Source of the DNA: Planosporangium spinosum
Lineage (GTDB): Bacteria; Actinomycetota; Actinomycetes; Mycobacteriales; Micromonosporaceae
DNA: 64,000 nt
NCBI RefSeq assembly: GCF_049999945.1
Contig: NZ_JBLYUB010000021.1
Coordinates: 47,079-111,078 of the forward strand
Reading direction: 5' to 3'
The position numbers were made by a program, and so were the translations under genes. Below the pieces are notes generated by a model that was not told the DNA's origin, ran no database searches, and saw nothing but the letters and a program-made list of their open reading frames with translations. The stretch's first letter is position 1, and each line of letters opens with the position of its first letter. Positions 53,176 through 61,986 of this stretch are shown here, piece after piece.

Positions 53176-53823
53176 ATGATCGAACTGGACTCCCTTCTCG
53201 CCACCCGCGACGCCTACGACGCCGTCGCCACGCTGTACGCGCAGCATTTCGCCGACACCCTGCGCGAACGGTCACTGGAGCGGGCACTGCTCGCCGCGTT
53301 CGCCGAGTCGGTGCGTGCTGGGGGCGGGGGCGAGGTTGCAGACCTGGGGTGCGGGCCGGGGCATATCACCGCTCATCTGCGGGGGTTGGGGCTACGTGCC
53401 TTCGGCGTCGATGCCTCGCCGGCGATGATTGAGCTGGCCCGGAAGGCCAACCCGGATCTACGGTTCGAGGTGGGCTCGATGGCGGCGCTCGACATCGCGG
53501 ACGGCGCGCTGCGCGGCGTGCTCTCGCGGTCCTCGATCATCCACACCCCGCCGAAGGACCTCCCGGCCGTGATCGCGGAGTTCGCCCGGGTCCTGGCCCC
53601 CGGCGGCCAGCTGCTGACCAGCTGCTTCGCCACCGACGACCCCACGATCCCGACACAGTCCTTCGACCACTCGGTGGTGACCGCCTATCGCTGGTCACCC
53701 GACCACTTGGCGGGGCTGCTGCGCGACGTCAACGTCAGCGAGGTCGCCCGGGTGCTGTGCCAACCGAGGCCCACCGACAAGCGGCAATTTCAGGAGTTGC
53801 AGTTGCTTGCCGCCAAGAACTAG
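53176..53823 (+). CDS. Class I SAM-dependent methyltransferase within the IS630-like element
   Basis: A 215-residue small-molecule type methyltransferase: motif I VADLGCGPGHITAHL, then GVDASPAMIELARKANPD and the post-I region VLAPGGQLLTSCF. The ATG at 53176 gives the conserved N-terminus (DAYDAVATLYAQHF). No substrate can be named. It lies between the left inverted repeat and the transposase pseudogene, reading the same way, so it may travel with the element. Confidence 0.9.
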   Translation: MIELDSLLATRDAYDAVATLYAQHFADTLRERSLERALLAAFAESVRAGGGGEVADLGCGPGHITAHLRGLGLRAFGVDASPAMIELARKANPDLRFEVGSMAALDIADGALRGVLSRSSIIHTPPKDLPAVIAEFARVLAPGGQLLTSCFATDDPTIPTQSFDHSVVTAYRWSPDHLAGLLRDVNVSEVARVLCQPRPTDKRQFQELQLLAAKN

Positions 53824-53905
53824 TGCTCTGAGCAGTAGGGTCGCCGAGTTGGTGTTCCCGGCGGTTGGATGTGCGGTGTCGTCCGATCCGACTGCTGGGG
53901 GTGTG

Positions 53906-55009
53906 GTGGCTGAGCCAGTCCGTGTGCGCAGGTTGACCGACCAGGAGGGGCAAGAACTGCTGCGGATCGTGCGCCGGGGCACCACCAGCTCGGTGCGGTT
54001 CCGGCGCGCGATGATGCTACTGGCCTGGGCCGGCGGAAACCGCGTTCCGGTGATCGCGAAGCTGGTCCAGGCCGACGAGGACACCGTCCGGGATGTGATC
54101 CACCGGTTCAACGAGACCGGCTTGGCCGCCTTGGACCCTCGGTGGGCGGGATGGCCGTCCCCGCCTGCTCAGGCCTGACGACGAGGAATTCGTCGTCCAG
54201 ACGGCCACCACCCGCCCGACCAAGCTCGGCGAGCCCTTCACCCGCTGGTCGATCCGGAAGCTCTCTGTCTACCTGCGCAAGGTGCACGGCCATGTGATCC
54301 GGATCGGCCGTGAGGCGTTACGGTGCCTGCCCGCCGCGGCATCATCTTCCAGCGCACCAAGACGTGGAAGGAGTCTCCAGACCCGGATCGCGACGCCAAG
54401 CTCGACCGCATCGAGCACGTGCTGGAGCGATTCCCGGAGCGCGTATTCGCGTTCGACGAGTTCGGCCCGCTCGGCATCCACCCCACCGGCGGGTCGTGCT
54501 GGGCCGAGCAGGGCCGGCCCGAGCGGCATCCCGCGATCTATCACCGCACCCACGGCGTCAGGTACTTCCACGGCTGCTACTCCGTCGGCGACGACACCCT
54601 GTGGGGCGTCAACCGGCGCAACAAGGGCGCCGCGAACACTCTGGCCGCGCTCAGGTCGATCCGCCCGGACGGCGCCCCGATCTACGTCATCGTGGACAAC
54701 CTGTCCACTCACAAGGGCGAGCAGATCCGGCGCTGGGCGAGGAAGAACCGGGTCGAGCTGTGCTTCACCCCGACCTATGCGTCCTGGGCCAACCCGATCG
54801 AGGCCCATTTCGGCCCGCTGCGGCAGTTCACCATTGCCAACTCCCACCACCGCAACCACACCGTCCAGACCCGGGCCCTGCACGCCTACCTGCGCTGGCG
54901 CAACACCAACGTCCGGCACCCCGACGTCCTCGCCGCCCAGCGGAAGGAACGTGCTCGTATCCACAGCGAGAAGGGCGTCCGCTGGGGCGGACGACCGCTC
55001 GCCGCGTGA
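53906..55009 (+). pseudogene. IS630-family transposase, two frameshifts
   Basis: Three frames together give an IS630 transposase. First is a helix-turn-helix part (VPVIAKLVQADEDTVRDVI). An extra T near 54152 then breaks GGRPRLLRPDDEEF. A middle segment ends near 54320, and the DDE part follows: FAFDEFGPL (first Asp), YVIVDNLSTHKG (second Asp) and TYASWANPIEAHFGPL (final Glu). A programmed frameshift could explain one break but not both, so it is probably inactive. Confidence 0.85.
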
Positions 55010-55178
55010 TCAGTCGCTGACGTTCAACCTCGCATCCCGCTGCCCGCGCCCGTGATCTCGCCGTCGGGGCCGAACGCGGCATCCAGCGCTTCCTCGACCT
55101 CATCCCGGTCGATGGGCAGACCGGCAAAGACGATCTCAACGAACACCGCGTTCCTCCTCTGTGACCCGGCGAACCATA

Positions 55179-55194
55179 CCGGTCACGGCACTAG
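55179..55194 (-). repeat. Right terminal inverted repeat of the IS630-like element
   Basis: CCGGTCACGGCACTAG, exact inverse of 53043-53058. Confidence 0.85.
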
Positions 55195-55365
55195 AGAAGC
55201 AGGAGCTGTCAGCCGCTTGCGGTGATCCCGTGGTGCTCCGGTGGCGCTCGGATGTTCCGGACCGGACGAGCACGAACGGAACTACATCAGCACAGCGGCC
55301 CCCGGCGCTCGTCGATTCGTCGCCACGCGCGGAGTGCACGGGGCGGACCAGGGCAAACCAAAAAC

Positions 55366-55387
55366 GCCCTCCGAATGGGCGGAGGGC
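55366..55387 (-). terminator. Intrinsic terminator, minus strand
   Basis: An 8-bp stem GCCCTCCG / CGGAGGGC with a 6-base loop; on the minus strand it is followed by GTTTTTGG. No intact minus-strand gene ends here, so it is probably left over from a lost transcription unit. Confidence 0.65.
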
Positions 55388-55420
55388 AACTATTACGCAC
55401 CGTGCCGGAAATAGTCGAGT

Positions 55421-55588
55421 GCCTACTTCATCCCGGGCATCCGCTCCGAGGCCGAGATGTGGGAGGTCGGGCTGTGACAGCCCGACTTCTACACCGAGAT
55501 CGTCCCCATCGATTCAGGCGTCGCGATCGACGCGACCATCGAGCTGGTCACCCGGCGCGGCGTGCTCGCCGGACCGACCAGCGGCGGT
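55421..55588 (+). pseudogene. Cysteine synthase-like (PLP enzyme) fragment
   Basis: The frame reads AYFIPGIRSEAEMWEVGL, an in-frame TGA, then QPDFYTEIVPIDSGVAIDAT and GVLAGPTSGG. This resembles the C-terminal half of the O-acetylserine sulfhydrylase fold, including the PTSGG phosphate-loop-like stretch. Only about 55 codons remain, with one stop, and they run into transposase sequence. Weak but specific similarity. Confidence 0.45.
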
Positions 55589-55853
55589 CGAACGCACCGT
55601 CCCGTTCGGCTTCTACACCCAAAGCATCGTCATCGTCTGGTACCCCCTCGCCGGCCACCACCCCGACGTCATCCGCGACCAGCGGAATCATGCGCCCTGG
55701 TACACCACCAAGCAATGCCCGTCCTACCTCGACATGATCGTCAAACTCCGCCGGGTCCTCATCGCCGCCCAATATCAACCCGAAGTACCCGGCCAGCCCA
55801 GCCATCAGGAAATCCGAGCCGTACATCTGGCCTGGGCCAACGCATCCGCATAG
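55586..55853 (+). pseudogene. C-terminal remnant of a DDE transposase
   Basis: The last 88 residues of a longer transposase: VPFGFYTQSIVIVWYPLAGH, APWYTTKQCPSYLDMIVKLR, RVLIAAQYQP and EIRAVHLAWANASA. This is the typical C-terminus of IS701-like actinobacterial transposases. The catalytic part is absent. It ends 15 bp before copy B of the 220-bp element. Confidence 0.7.
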
Positions 55854-55868
55854 CCGCGAAACCCGAAA

Positions 55869-56089
55869 GGCGCGGTAAAGATGTTTGCAGGCAGTTTACC
55901 CGGAGAGCGGTCCGGACTGGCCGGCAGGCGCCGCACTTGATCGGGCGTGGTAACAGACGTGGTAACAGCGAAGATCAAGAAGTGGCGAACGCGATGGCAC
56001 AGGGTAGGCGTTGAAGAGTTGAACGCTGTCGTTCTGTCTGCTGCTGTGTACCTATTAACACTGTCCAACATGGCGTAGCAGAATCGTTA
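55869..56089. repeat. 220-bp dispersed element, copy B, beside truncated IS256
   Basis: Counterpart of 14325-14544, same orientation, roughly 80 percent identical by eye. It includes the paired CGTGGTAACA repeats at 55946-55955 and 55958-55967. It ends at the same base as copy A (agcagaatcgtta) but is followed by the broken IS256 transposase instead of tRNA-Pro sequence. Confidence 0.8.
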
Positions 56090-56986
56090 CTGTATGCCAA
56101 GGGGCTCACGACCGGGGAGATCGCGGCGCACTTCGCCGAGATCTACGGCGCGTCGGTGTCGAAGGAGACGATCTCTCGGATCACCGACAAGGTCATCGAC
56201 GAGATGCAGGAGTGGACCCACCGGCCCCTCGACGAGATCTACGCAGCCGTGTTCATCGACGCCATCGTGGTCAAGGTCCGTGACGGGCAGGTGGCCAACC
56301 GGCCGTTCTACGCCGCGATCGGGGTCAGCCTCGACGGCGACAGGGACATCCTGGGGCTGTGGGCCGGCACCGGCGGGGAGGGCGCCAAGTTCTGGATGAG
56401 CGTGCTGACCGACCTGCGCAACCGCGGTGTCAAGGACGTGTTCTTCTGCGTCTGCGACGGTCTCAAGGGCCTGCCTGAGGTGGTCACCAACGTGTGGCCG
56501 CAGACCGTGGTGCAGACGTGCATCATCCACTTGATCCGCAACACGTTCCGGCTGACCTCGCGCCGGTACTGGGACGAGCTGAAACGCGACGTCAAGCCGA
56601 TCTACACCGCGGTCAACGCCGACGCCGCCAGGGCCGCGTTCGACGACCTCGCCGACAAGTTGGGCAGCCGTTATCCGGCGGTGGTCCGGTTGTGGGACAA
56701 CGCCTGGTCGGAGTTCATCCCGTTCCTGGCCTACGACGTGGAGATCCGCAAGGTCATCTGTTCGACCAACGCGATCGAGTCGTTGAACGCCCGCTACCGG
56801 CGGGCGGTCAAGGCTCGCGGCCACTTCCCCAACGAGCAGGCCGCGTTAAAGTGCCTCTATCTCGTGACCCGGTCCCTGGACCCGACCGGGACCGGCCGGA
56901 CCCGATGGACGATGCGTTGGAAACCCGCGTTGAACGCGTTCGCCATCACCTTCAGCGACCGCTTCCCGGCCGCCGAAACGTACTAA
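56090..56986 (+). pseudogene. IS256-family (mutator) transposase, 5'-truncated
   Basis: The frame enters without a start as YAKGLTTGEIAAHFAEIYGA and then has the full IS256 core: EIYAAVFIDAIVVKVRDGQV (first Asp), FFCVCDGLKGLPEVV (second Asp), TCIIHLIRNTFR and VICSTNAIESLNARYRRAVK (final Glu). Roughly the first 100-130 codons are missing, cut exactly at copy B of the 220-bp element. An internal start at 56156 is possible but would lack the DNA-binding part. The right end, with a probable inverted repeat near 56998-57020, looks intact. Confidence 0.88.
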
Positions 56987-57258
56987 CAGGACCGCCGGAA
57001 ACACCGTTCGCGAGATAGTCTCTGCTGATATGCCGAGCGTCCACGGATCCGGTTGTTGGGTTTGCGCTTCCCGGATGGCAAACGGAATTGTCCGTAGTTG
57101 AAGCCAGAAGCGGTGGAAGCGGTATTGCTGAACGCTGTTCGTCGATATGTGGGCATCAGCTGATACTGAAGATTACGGATCTCCGATCGCCTTGTCGTGC
57201 AATGTGGATACTTCTATGTTTGGCCCATTCACGATCCACCGGTCACGGGGAGGGGTTC

Positions 57259-58509
57259 ATGGTGGGTTTCGCCCACGTTCACACTCGGGTAACGCGCAGA
57301 CGCCTGGCGGTGCTGTCGCTGCTGGCCGTCGTTGCCACCGGCGTGTCCGTACCGACGGCTACACGGTCCGCTGCGGCCAGCGCGCCGCTGCTGACCAGGG
57401 AGCAGATCTCGGAGCTTCCCGTCGACGCCCAGAACGCGATTCTCAATCCGCTCCGCGTCGCTGCCTCGTCGCTCGACGCCGTGGGCCGCAACGCCATGGC
57501 GGACATCTACGCGGGCGTCGGGCTGGACCCCGTCCACCGCACCGTCGACCTCTACCTGACCAAGCCGGACCGCAGCGCCGAGTTCGTTCGAACCGCGGCC
57601 GGCCAGCGGCCGTTCGACACCGCGGTGGTGCGCGTGCACCCCGCGACGTATACCCGCGCTGCTCTGCACGCCGCCCGGGATCGGGTGATCGCCCAGGCCC
57701 CGCAGTCGAACATCTCCGTGAGCTCCGCAGCGGTGCCGCCGGACGGCTCCGGGCTGGACGTGGGCGTCGCCCCGAAGCCTGCGGCAGGCGTCATGACGGC
57801 AGCCGCGGATCCGGCTTCTCAACTGAGCAGCATCGCCAGAGTGGCCGTCACGGTGAAGACCGAGCCGGTCGCCACCAGCCAGAGCCGCTACGCCGACTTC
57901 GCGCCGTACTACTCCGGCGGCTACATCACCACGTCCGTGGGCGCCGCCTGCACCACCGGCTTGACGACCCACAACTCCAACACGACCTACTTGTTCACCG
58001 CGGCGCACTGCGCCCGCACCGGCGTCAACATCTACAACGGCAACGGCAACTTCGAGGGCCAGGTCATCAACTGGAGTGAGCAGTGGGACGCCGCGCTCAT
58101 CGACGCCCGCAGTGATCAGTACGAGTTCGACAGCGGCCCGAGCGCCTACGACCCACGCCGAGTGGCCGGGAACGCGTACTCCTACTACAACGACAGCGTC
58201 TGCCAGGACGGATACACCTCCGGCATCATCTGCGGCATCACCGTGATCATCCCGGACATCGTGGTCAACCACTGCGGCGGACCGTACCCGTGCATGAGCT
58301 CGCGGGGCGTCGTTGGCCAGACGGGCAACAACACCGGCACCGCCGTCCGGTCGGGCGACAGCGGCGGACTGGTGTTCTGCGTCTGCAGCGGCAGCAGCGG
58401 TCCGCGCCAGGCGCGCGGCATGGTGTCCTCGAACTACCAGGTCAACTCCCGGGTGTTCTGGACCGAGGCGCCGGACATCCTCAGCGCGTTCGGGCAATCC
58501 ATGTACTAG
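57259..58509 (+). CDS. Secreted trypsin-like serine protease (S1 family)
   Basis: 416 residues with a Sec-type signal peptide (RRRLAVLSLLAVVATGVSVP) and a propeptide-like region of about 190 residues. The catalytic domain has the His in FTAAHCAR, a candidate Asp in WDAALIDARS and the Ser in SGDSGGLVFC. Cys pairs suggest disulfides. The ATG at 57259 was chosen for CGGGGAGGGG just upstream and the correct signal peptide. A 15-bp-stem terminator follows. Confidence 0.92.
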   Translation: MVGFAHVHTRVTRRRLAVLSLLAVVATGVSVPTATRSAAASAPLLTREQISELPVDAQNAILNPLRVAASSLDAVGRNAMADIYAGVGLDPVHRTVDLYLTKPDRSAEFVRTAAGQRPFDTAVVRVHPATYTRAALHAARDRVIAQAPQSNISVSSAAVPPDGSGLDVGVAPKPAAGVMTAAADPASQLSSIARVAVTVKTEPVATSQSRYADFAPYYSGGYITTSVGAACTTGLTTHNSNTTYLFTAAHCARTGVNIYNGNGNFEGQVINWSEQWDAALIDARSDQYEFDSGPSAYDPRRVAGNAYSYYNDSVCQDGYTSGIICGITVIIPDIVVNHCGGPYPCMSSRGVVGQTGNNTGTAVRSGDSGGLVFCVCSGSSGPRQARGMVSSNYQVNSRVFWTEAPDILSAFGQSMY

Positions 58510-58533
58510 ACCGAGCTCACCCGGCCACCATGG

Positions 58534-58575
58534 GCGGGGAGGGGCGACGGGGCCATCAACGTCGCCCCTCCCCGC
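58534..58575 (+). terminator. Strong hairpin after the protease gene
   Basis: GCGGGGAGGGGCGAC at 58534-58548 pairs perfectly with 58561-58575 (15-bp stem, 12-base loop). There is no U-tract, as is common in actinobacteria. It ends 21 bp before the next ATG, so it could also limit readthrough into the lipoprotein gene. Confidence 0.75.
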
Positions 58576-58596
58576 TGACGGACAAGGAGGAGCACA

Positions 58597-59022
58597 ATGC
58601 GGACACCCACGCTGACCGCCCTTGTTCTCGTCCTCTCCGCCCTATCGACCGTCGCCTGCCAGAACTGCAACCCAGTCGGCGCGGCTTCCGGAGTCGAGGT
58701 CCGCCTCGCGCAGATCGTGGCAAACCACGGCGCGGTCAAGGTCCACGCGTGCTACGGCCGCGTCTGCGTCGACGCGGACGAGGCAGGAAACGCCACGAGT
58801 GGAGGCAGCCCCGCGGTACTCATCCCGCTGCCCCAGTCGCCCGGGCCGGCCCAGACCCTCAGTGTGAAAGCCATCGACTCCACGACAGGACAGGTGCTCG
58901 TCGACGCCAACGCACCGCTTGACATACCGGTCCGAAAGACCGGCCCCGGTGGCTGCTCCGTCGACTCGCGGTTCATCGCCGTCACAGTGACCGGGGACGG
59001 CAAGCTTCAGCAGGTGCGGTAG
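58597..59022 (+). CDS. Small putative lipoprotein
   Basis: 141 residues: a signal peptide with lipobox ending STVAC, then an Ig-like or beta-rich domain (VEVRLAQIVANHGAVKVHAC and SVKAIDSTTGQVLVDANAPL). Four further cysteines could form two disulfides. AAGGAGGAG precedes the ATG. Probably membrane-anchored on the outside; function unknown. It lies between a secreted protease and another lipoprotein. Confidence 0.75.
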   Translation: MRTPTLTALVLVLSALSTVACQNCNPVGAASGVEVRLAQIVANHGAVKVHACYGRVCVDADEAGNATSGGSPAVLIPLPQSPGPAQTLSVKAIDSTTGQVLVDANAPLDIPVRKTGPGGCSVDSRFIAVTVTGDGKLQQVR

Positions 59023-59049
59023 CGGCGGACAATCGAGCCGCGCAGACTG

Positions 59050-59075
59050 GGAACGAAGCGGTGCGGCAACCCGTC
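59050..59075 (+). promoter_or_regulatory. Possible ECF-sigma promoter
   Basis: GGAAC at 59050-59054 and CGTC at 59072-59075, 17 bp apart, match the general ECF (sigma-E type) consensus. Initiation would fall about 30 bp before the ATG at 59113. A GATAAT hexamer at about 59085 is an alternative -10 element. Confidence 0.35.
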
Positions 59076-59112
59076 TGAGAACCACGATAATCGCTTGTAG
59101 GGGGTAGTGACC

Positions 59113-59721
59113 ATGAGCGGCACCTGGGCGGGCCGGCTGGCGGTCCTCGCGGCGATCAGCGGGCTGGCACTCGCCGCCTGCGGCGGCCGTAACGACCACA
59201 CCACAGCCACGGATCAGACGCCTCACGGCGGTACGGCCAGTGTCGATTGCCACGCCCTAGCGGCGCCGGCGGCCAGCGCCCCGACGGACCCGCAGGCTAC
59301 CGCCAGTACCCAGTCCGGGCGGCTCGGACCGGCCGCTCAGGCCGTCGGCGCGCTCGGCCGCGGCCAATTCAAGAGCTCCTACACCGGGCTTGCCGTTGAC
59401 CCCGCCCGTGACGCGCTCGTCGTCTACCGCATGCCGGAACCGGCGTTCGACGCGGCCGCGCGACAGTCCGCCGGCGACGTCCAAGTGGTCTTCTGCGACA
59501 CCACCCGGACCAAGATGGAACTCGATCCGCTGGCCGGGCAGATAGCGTCCGACAACAGCCAGGGGCAGCATGGCTTCACGGTGTACGCGGTAGTGGTCAC
59601 TCCGGACGGCTACCTCACGGTCGGCGCAGACAAGCCGGACATCGCCCGTCCGTACCTTCAGAGCACCTACGGTCCGGCCGTCGGTGAGGTCGTCCAAGGG
59701 CAGCCGTCGACGAACCAGTGA
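59113..59721 (+). CDS. Putative lipoprotein
   Basis: 202 residues: signal peptide with lipobox SGLALAAC, a low-complexity Thr/His/Ala linker, then a compact domain (ARDALVVYRMPEPAFDAAAR, GDVQVVFCDTTRTK, HGFTVYAVVVTPDGYLTVGA). Family not recognised. The ATG at 59113 is preferred to the GTG two codons earlier. A perfect hairpin follows the stop by 4 bp. Confidence 0.75.
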   Translation: MSGTWAGRLAVLAAISGLALAACGGRNDHTTATDQTPHGGTASVDCHALAAPAASAPTDPQATASTQSGRLGPAAQAVGALGRGQFKSSYTGLAVDPARDALVVYRMPEPAFDAAARQSAGDVQVVFCDTTRTKMELDPLAGQIASDNSQGQHGFTVYAVVVTPDGYLTVGADKPDIARPYLQSTYGPAVGEVVQGQPSTNQ

Positions 59722-59725
59722 CGGC

Positions 59726-59749
59726 GTGTAGCCGATTTCTCGGCTACAC
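59726..59749 (+). terminator. Hairpin terminator after the lipoprotein gene
   Basis: GTGTAGCCGA / TCGGCTACAC, a perfect 10-bp stem around TTTC, 4 bp after the stop codon. Confidence 0.8.
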
Positions 59750-60006
59750 CGGCTCTCCTTGACCGTGCCCCGGTATGGGCTGGGTGCTTGTTCGCCGTCC
59801 GGCCGCCAGCCGACCGTGCGGCTGGTCTTCTGCCGGTTCCGACCCAGGCCCGGGTCCCGTCCCCGTACCGGGGTCGGGGGTGTGGGTGGCCGTCGGCTCT
59901 TTCCCGCTGCCTGCGGGTGCAGACGTTCGTACGCTCGTCAGGCGGTCGCACGTAGCGGCGGTGAGGTGTGCTGGTCGGGCCAGCGGGCGAGGTTGACCGC
60001 GGCGTT

Positions 60007-60044
60007 GGCGTTGCGCTTGCCGAAAATCTCGTCCGCGCAGGTCA
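60007..60044. repeat. 38-bp repeat shared with 62551-62588
   Basis: 35 of 38 positions are identical to 62551-62588. It holds ccgaaaatctcgtccg. It covers the stop codon and 3' flank of the adjacent transposase fragment, so it is probably the end of that insertion sequence. Confidence 0.7.
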
Positions 60045-60215
60045 GGCAGCGCGCTCGTACTCGTGGACGATGCCGCCGAGGCGATCACATCTTCGGATGT
60101 CCAGGCGGGCCAGCTTGTCCGGGTCGGCAATCGGTGCGGCAGCGGGTACAGCGGGCGTGGGTTCGCGATGCCCTGGTGTAGGCGGTGCCAGTTGTAGAAC
60201 TGTTCGAACTTGTTG
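60042..60215 (-). pseudogene. C-terminal fragment of an rve-type transposase
   Basis: On the minus strand, KFEQFYNWHRLHQGIANPRP continues after a frameshift as LDIRRCDRLGGIVHEYERAA and stop. The GG(I/L)xxEYERAA end is shared with the two transposases at 60266-61307 and 62986-63909. Its 5' side is cut by the left end of the next insertion sequence. Confidence 0.6.
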
Positions 60216-61345
60216 GGTGTCAAAACGGTGTCGCTGGGGTTGACCTGGGTAGATGCAGACGCGCCGTGCTGGCCTCAGACACGATCGTGGTTGTGCTACT
60301 ACGCCTGCTCTACCTCGTGTTCTGCCGCATCGCCGAATGGCTGACCCTGCTCGGTCAGACCAGTGCGGCCAAGGACGTAGAGATCCTCGTCCTACGCCAT
60401 GAGAACGCGATCCTGCGCCGGCAGAACCCGAAACCGCGGCTGGACTGGGCCGACCGCGCTGCCCTCGCCGCCCTGATCAGGCTCCTGCCCCGGGCGTTGA
60501 AGGCGCATCGGCTCGTCACCCCAGCCACAGTCATGCGCTGGCATCGACGACTGGTCGCCCAGCAGTGGGCCTTCTCGAACCGGCCGGGACGCCCACCGGT
60601 CGTCCCGGCCGTCGCCGCCCTGATTGAGCAGATGGCCCGGTCACCGGGTCAGTGCATCCACCATCCGCCGGATCCTCACACGCTGTGGCATCCCGCCAAC
60701 GTCGGTGCGCCGCGACCACACCACCTGGCGAAAATTCCTGTCCACCCAGGCATCGACCATGCTGGCCTGCGACTTGTTCCATGTCGACTGCGCGCTTACC
60801 CTCAAGCGCCTGTACGTCTTCTTCGTCATCGAAGTCGGCAGCCGCTACGTCCACATCCTCGGCATCACCAGCAACCCCGACGGGCCGTGGACCACTAAGC
60901 AAGCCAGGAATCTGCTCATGGACCTCGGTGAACGGGCCGAGCAGTTCAAGGTCCTGATCCGTGACCGGGCCGGACAGTTCACCACCGCCTTCGACACCGT
61001 GCTGCCCGACGCCGGCATCACCATCTGCAAGATCCCACCGCGCAGCCCGCGAGCCAACGCCTACGCCGAAAGGTTCGTCCTCGCCGCCCGCACCGAGGTC
61101 ACTGACCGCATGCTCATCTTCGGAGAACGGCACCTACGCCGCACACTCGCCGAATACGCCCGTCACTACAACGGGCGGCGGCCCCACCGAGCGCTGCAGC
61201 TGCGGCCCCCACGCTCCGACCGGTCCGTCGTTGACCTCACCCACGAGCGGATCAGACGCAGGCCCGTCCTCGGTGGGCTGATCACCGAGTACGAACGGGC
61301 TGCATAGAAACCCAGCTCAGACACCGACGACAGGGTATTGAAACC
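60216..61345 (+). mobile_element. Insertion sequence, rve-type (IS481/IS3-like), copy 1
   Basis: The left end is near GGTGTCAAAACGGTG (60216-60230); the right end, read inward on the opposite strand, is near GGTTTCAATACCCTG (61331-61345). These imperfect inverted repeats enclose one transposase gene, now broken. A similar end (GGTGTCAAAACCCTG, from 62947) closes copy 2. Confidence 0.6.
60266..61307 (+). pseudogene. rve-type transposase copy 1 with internal deletion
   Basis: The first frame runs from GTG 60266 with DVEILVLRHENAILRRQNPK and RLVTPATVMRWHRRLVAQQW. Near 60640 about 50 bp present in copy 2 (encoding NPGWGYQRIQGELIGL) are missing, and the rest continues in another frame. That part has the DDE core: LACDLFHVDCALTLKRLYVF, KVLIRDRAGQFTTAF and RSPRANAYAERFV. 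It ends GGLITEYERAA. Inactive as given. Confidence 0.85.
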
Positions 61346-61352
61346 CCACAAC

Positions 61353-61785
61353 CTATACCGAGGTCAAGCCGGGGATCGACCTGGTGGTGGGGGCGACCCG
61401 CACAGGGTTCGAGCAGCACTTCGTGGTCAAGAACAAGGCCGCTGTGGCGCAGGTGTCGAGCCTGAACCTGCCGGTGCGCTCGCTCGGGTTGACCGTATCG
61501 AATACACCTGAGGGCGGCCTGACGGCCATCGACCGTGCCGGCAAGACGGTAGCCAAGTCGGCGGCGCCGGTGATGTGGGACGCCACGGTGGCACCCAATT
61601 CCGCAGAGCATCTGCGCCAGAAGGTCGTGGGACTCAAAGCGGTATGGGCCATCCTCGACCGTGCCGGGATTGATCCCGCCCCGAAGCCGGCGGACCAACA
61701 ACACAGATTCAACACGTCCGTCAACCCGGCAACGCAACAGCACCGCTCGAACAGCGCAGCGGCCCGCCTGCTCAGGCACCGGTAG
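61353..61785 (+). pseudogene. Fragment of a large secreted wall/RHS-type protein
   Basis: The frame enters without a start codon right after insertion sequence copy 1: YTEVKPGIDLVVGATRTGFE, QHFVVKNKAAVAQV, DRAGKTVAKSAAPVMWDATV. This pattern (GxDLVV..TGFEQ..VVK and PVMWDA) is typical of DNRLRE/LamG-containing or RHS-associated secreted proteins of actinomycetes that are over 1000 residues long. About 80 codons are recognisable, followed by unrelated sequence. Interrupted by the insertion. Confidence 0.6.
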
Positions 61786-61853
61786 AACTCCCGCCGAAAC
61801 GCCGACAGGCCCCGAGCACGCCAACCGGCCCCGCATCATGCACACCGATCACC

Positions 61854-61909
61854 GCAGCCCTTGTTTGATCTGGATTCCTTCGCAAGAACCATGATCACGC
61901 AAGGGCTGC
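61854..61909. repeat. Inverted repeat of 10-bp arms with 36-bp centre
   Basis: GCAGCCCTTG (61854-61863) and CAAGGGCTGC (61900-61909) are exact inverses. They lie in the 200-bp gap between a wall-protein fragment and the DUF6918-like gene. They could be a terminator-like structure or two ends of a lost insertion sequence. Confidence 0.5.
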
Positions 61910-61986
61910 GCTGATGATCGGCCAGGGTCACATCGACGGACCCGACAGGTTAAACGAAAAGCTAAGTGGCGCGGGTGGGTCCGCGG

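Larger units (their letters stand above)
53043..55194 (+). mobile_element. IS630-like element enclosing a methyltransferase gene
   Basis: The 16-bp ends CTAGTGCCGTGACCGG (53043-53058) and its exact inverse (55179-55194) bracket 2.15 kb with a SAM methyltransferase and a frameshifted IS630 transposase. TA at each end fits IS630 target preference. A weaker left-end-like sequence (TAGTGCTCTGAGCAGTAGG) starts at the methyltransferase stop, 53821, which would give a normal-sized element of about 1.37 kb. So the methyltransferase is either a passenger or trapped between two element ends. Confidence 0.7.

Noticed and set aside
59750..60041. Coding on the minus strand between the lipoprotein gene and the transposase fragment
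   Set aside because: The open frame is a Pro/Thr/Gly-rich low-complexity stretch. A short piece reading GKRNANAAVNLARW hints at a TnpB-like tail but is too small to call.
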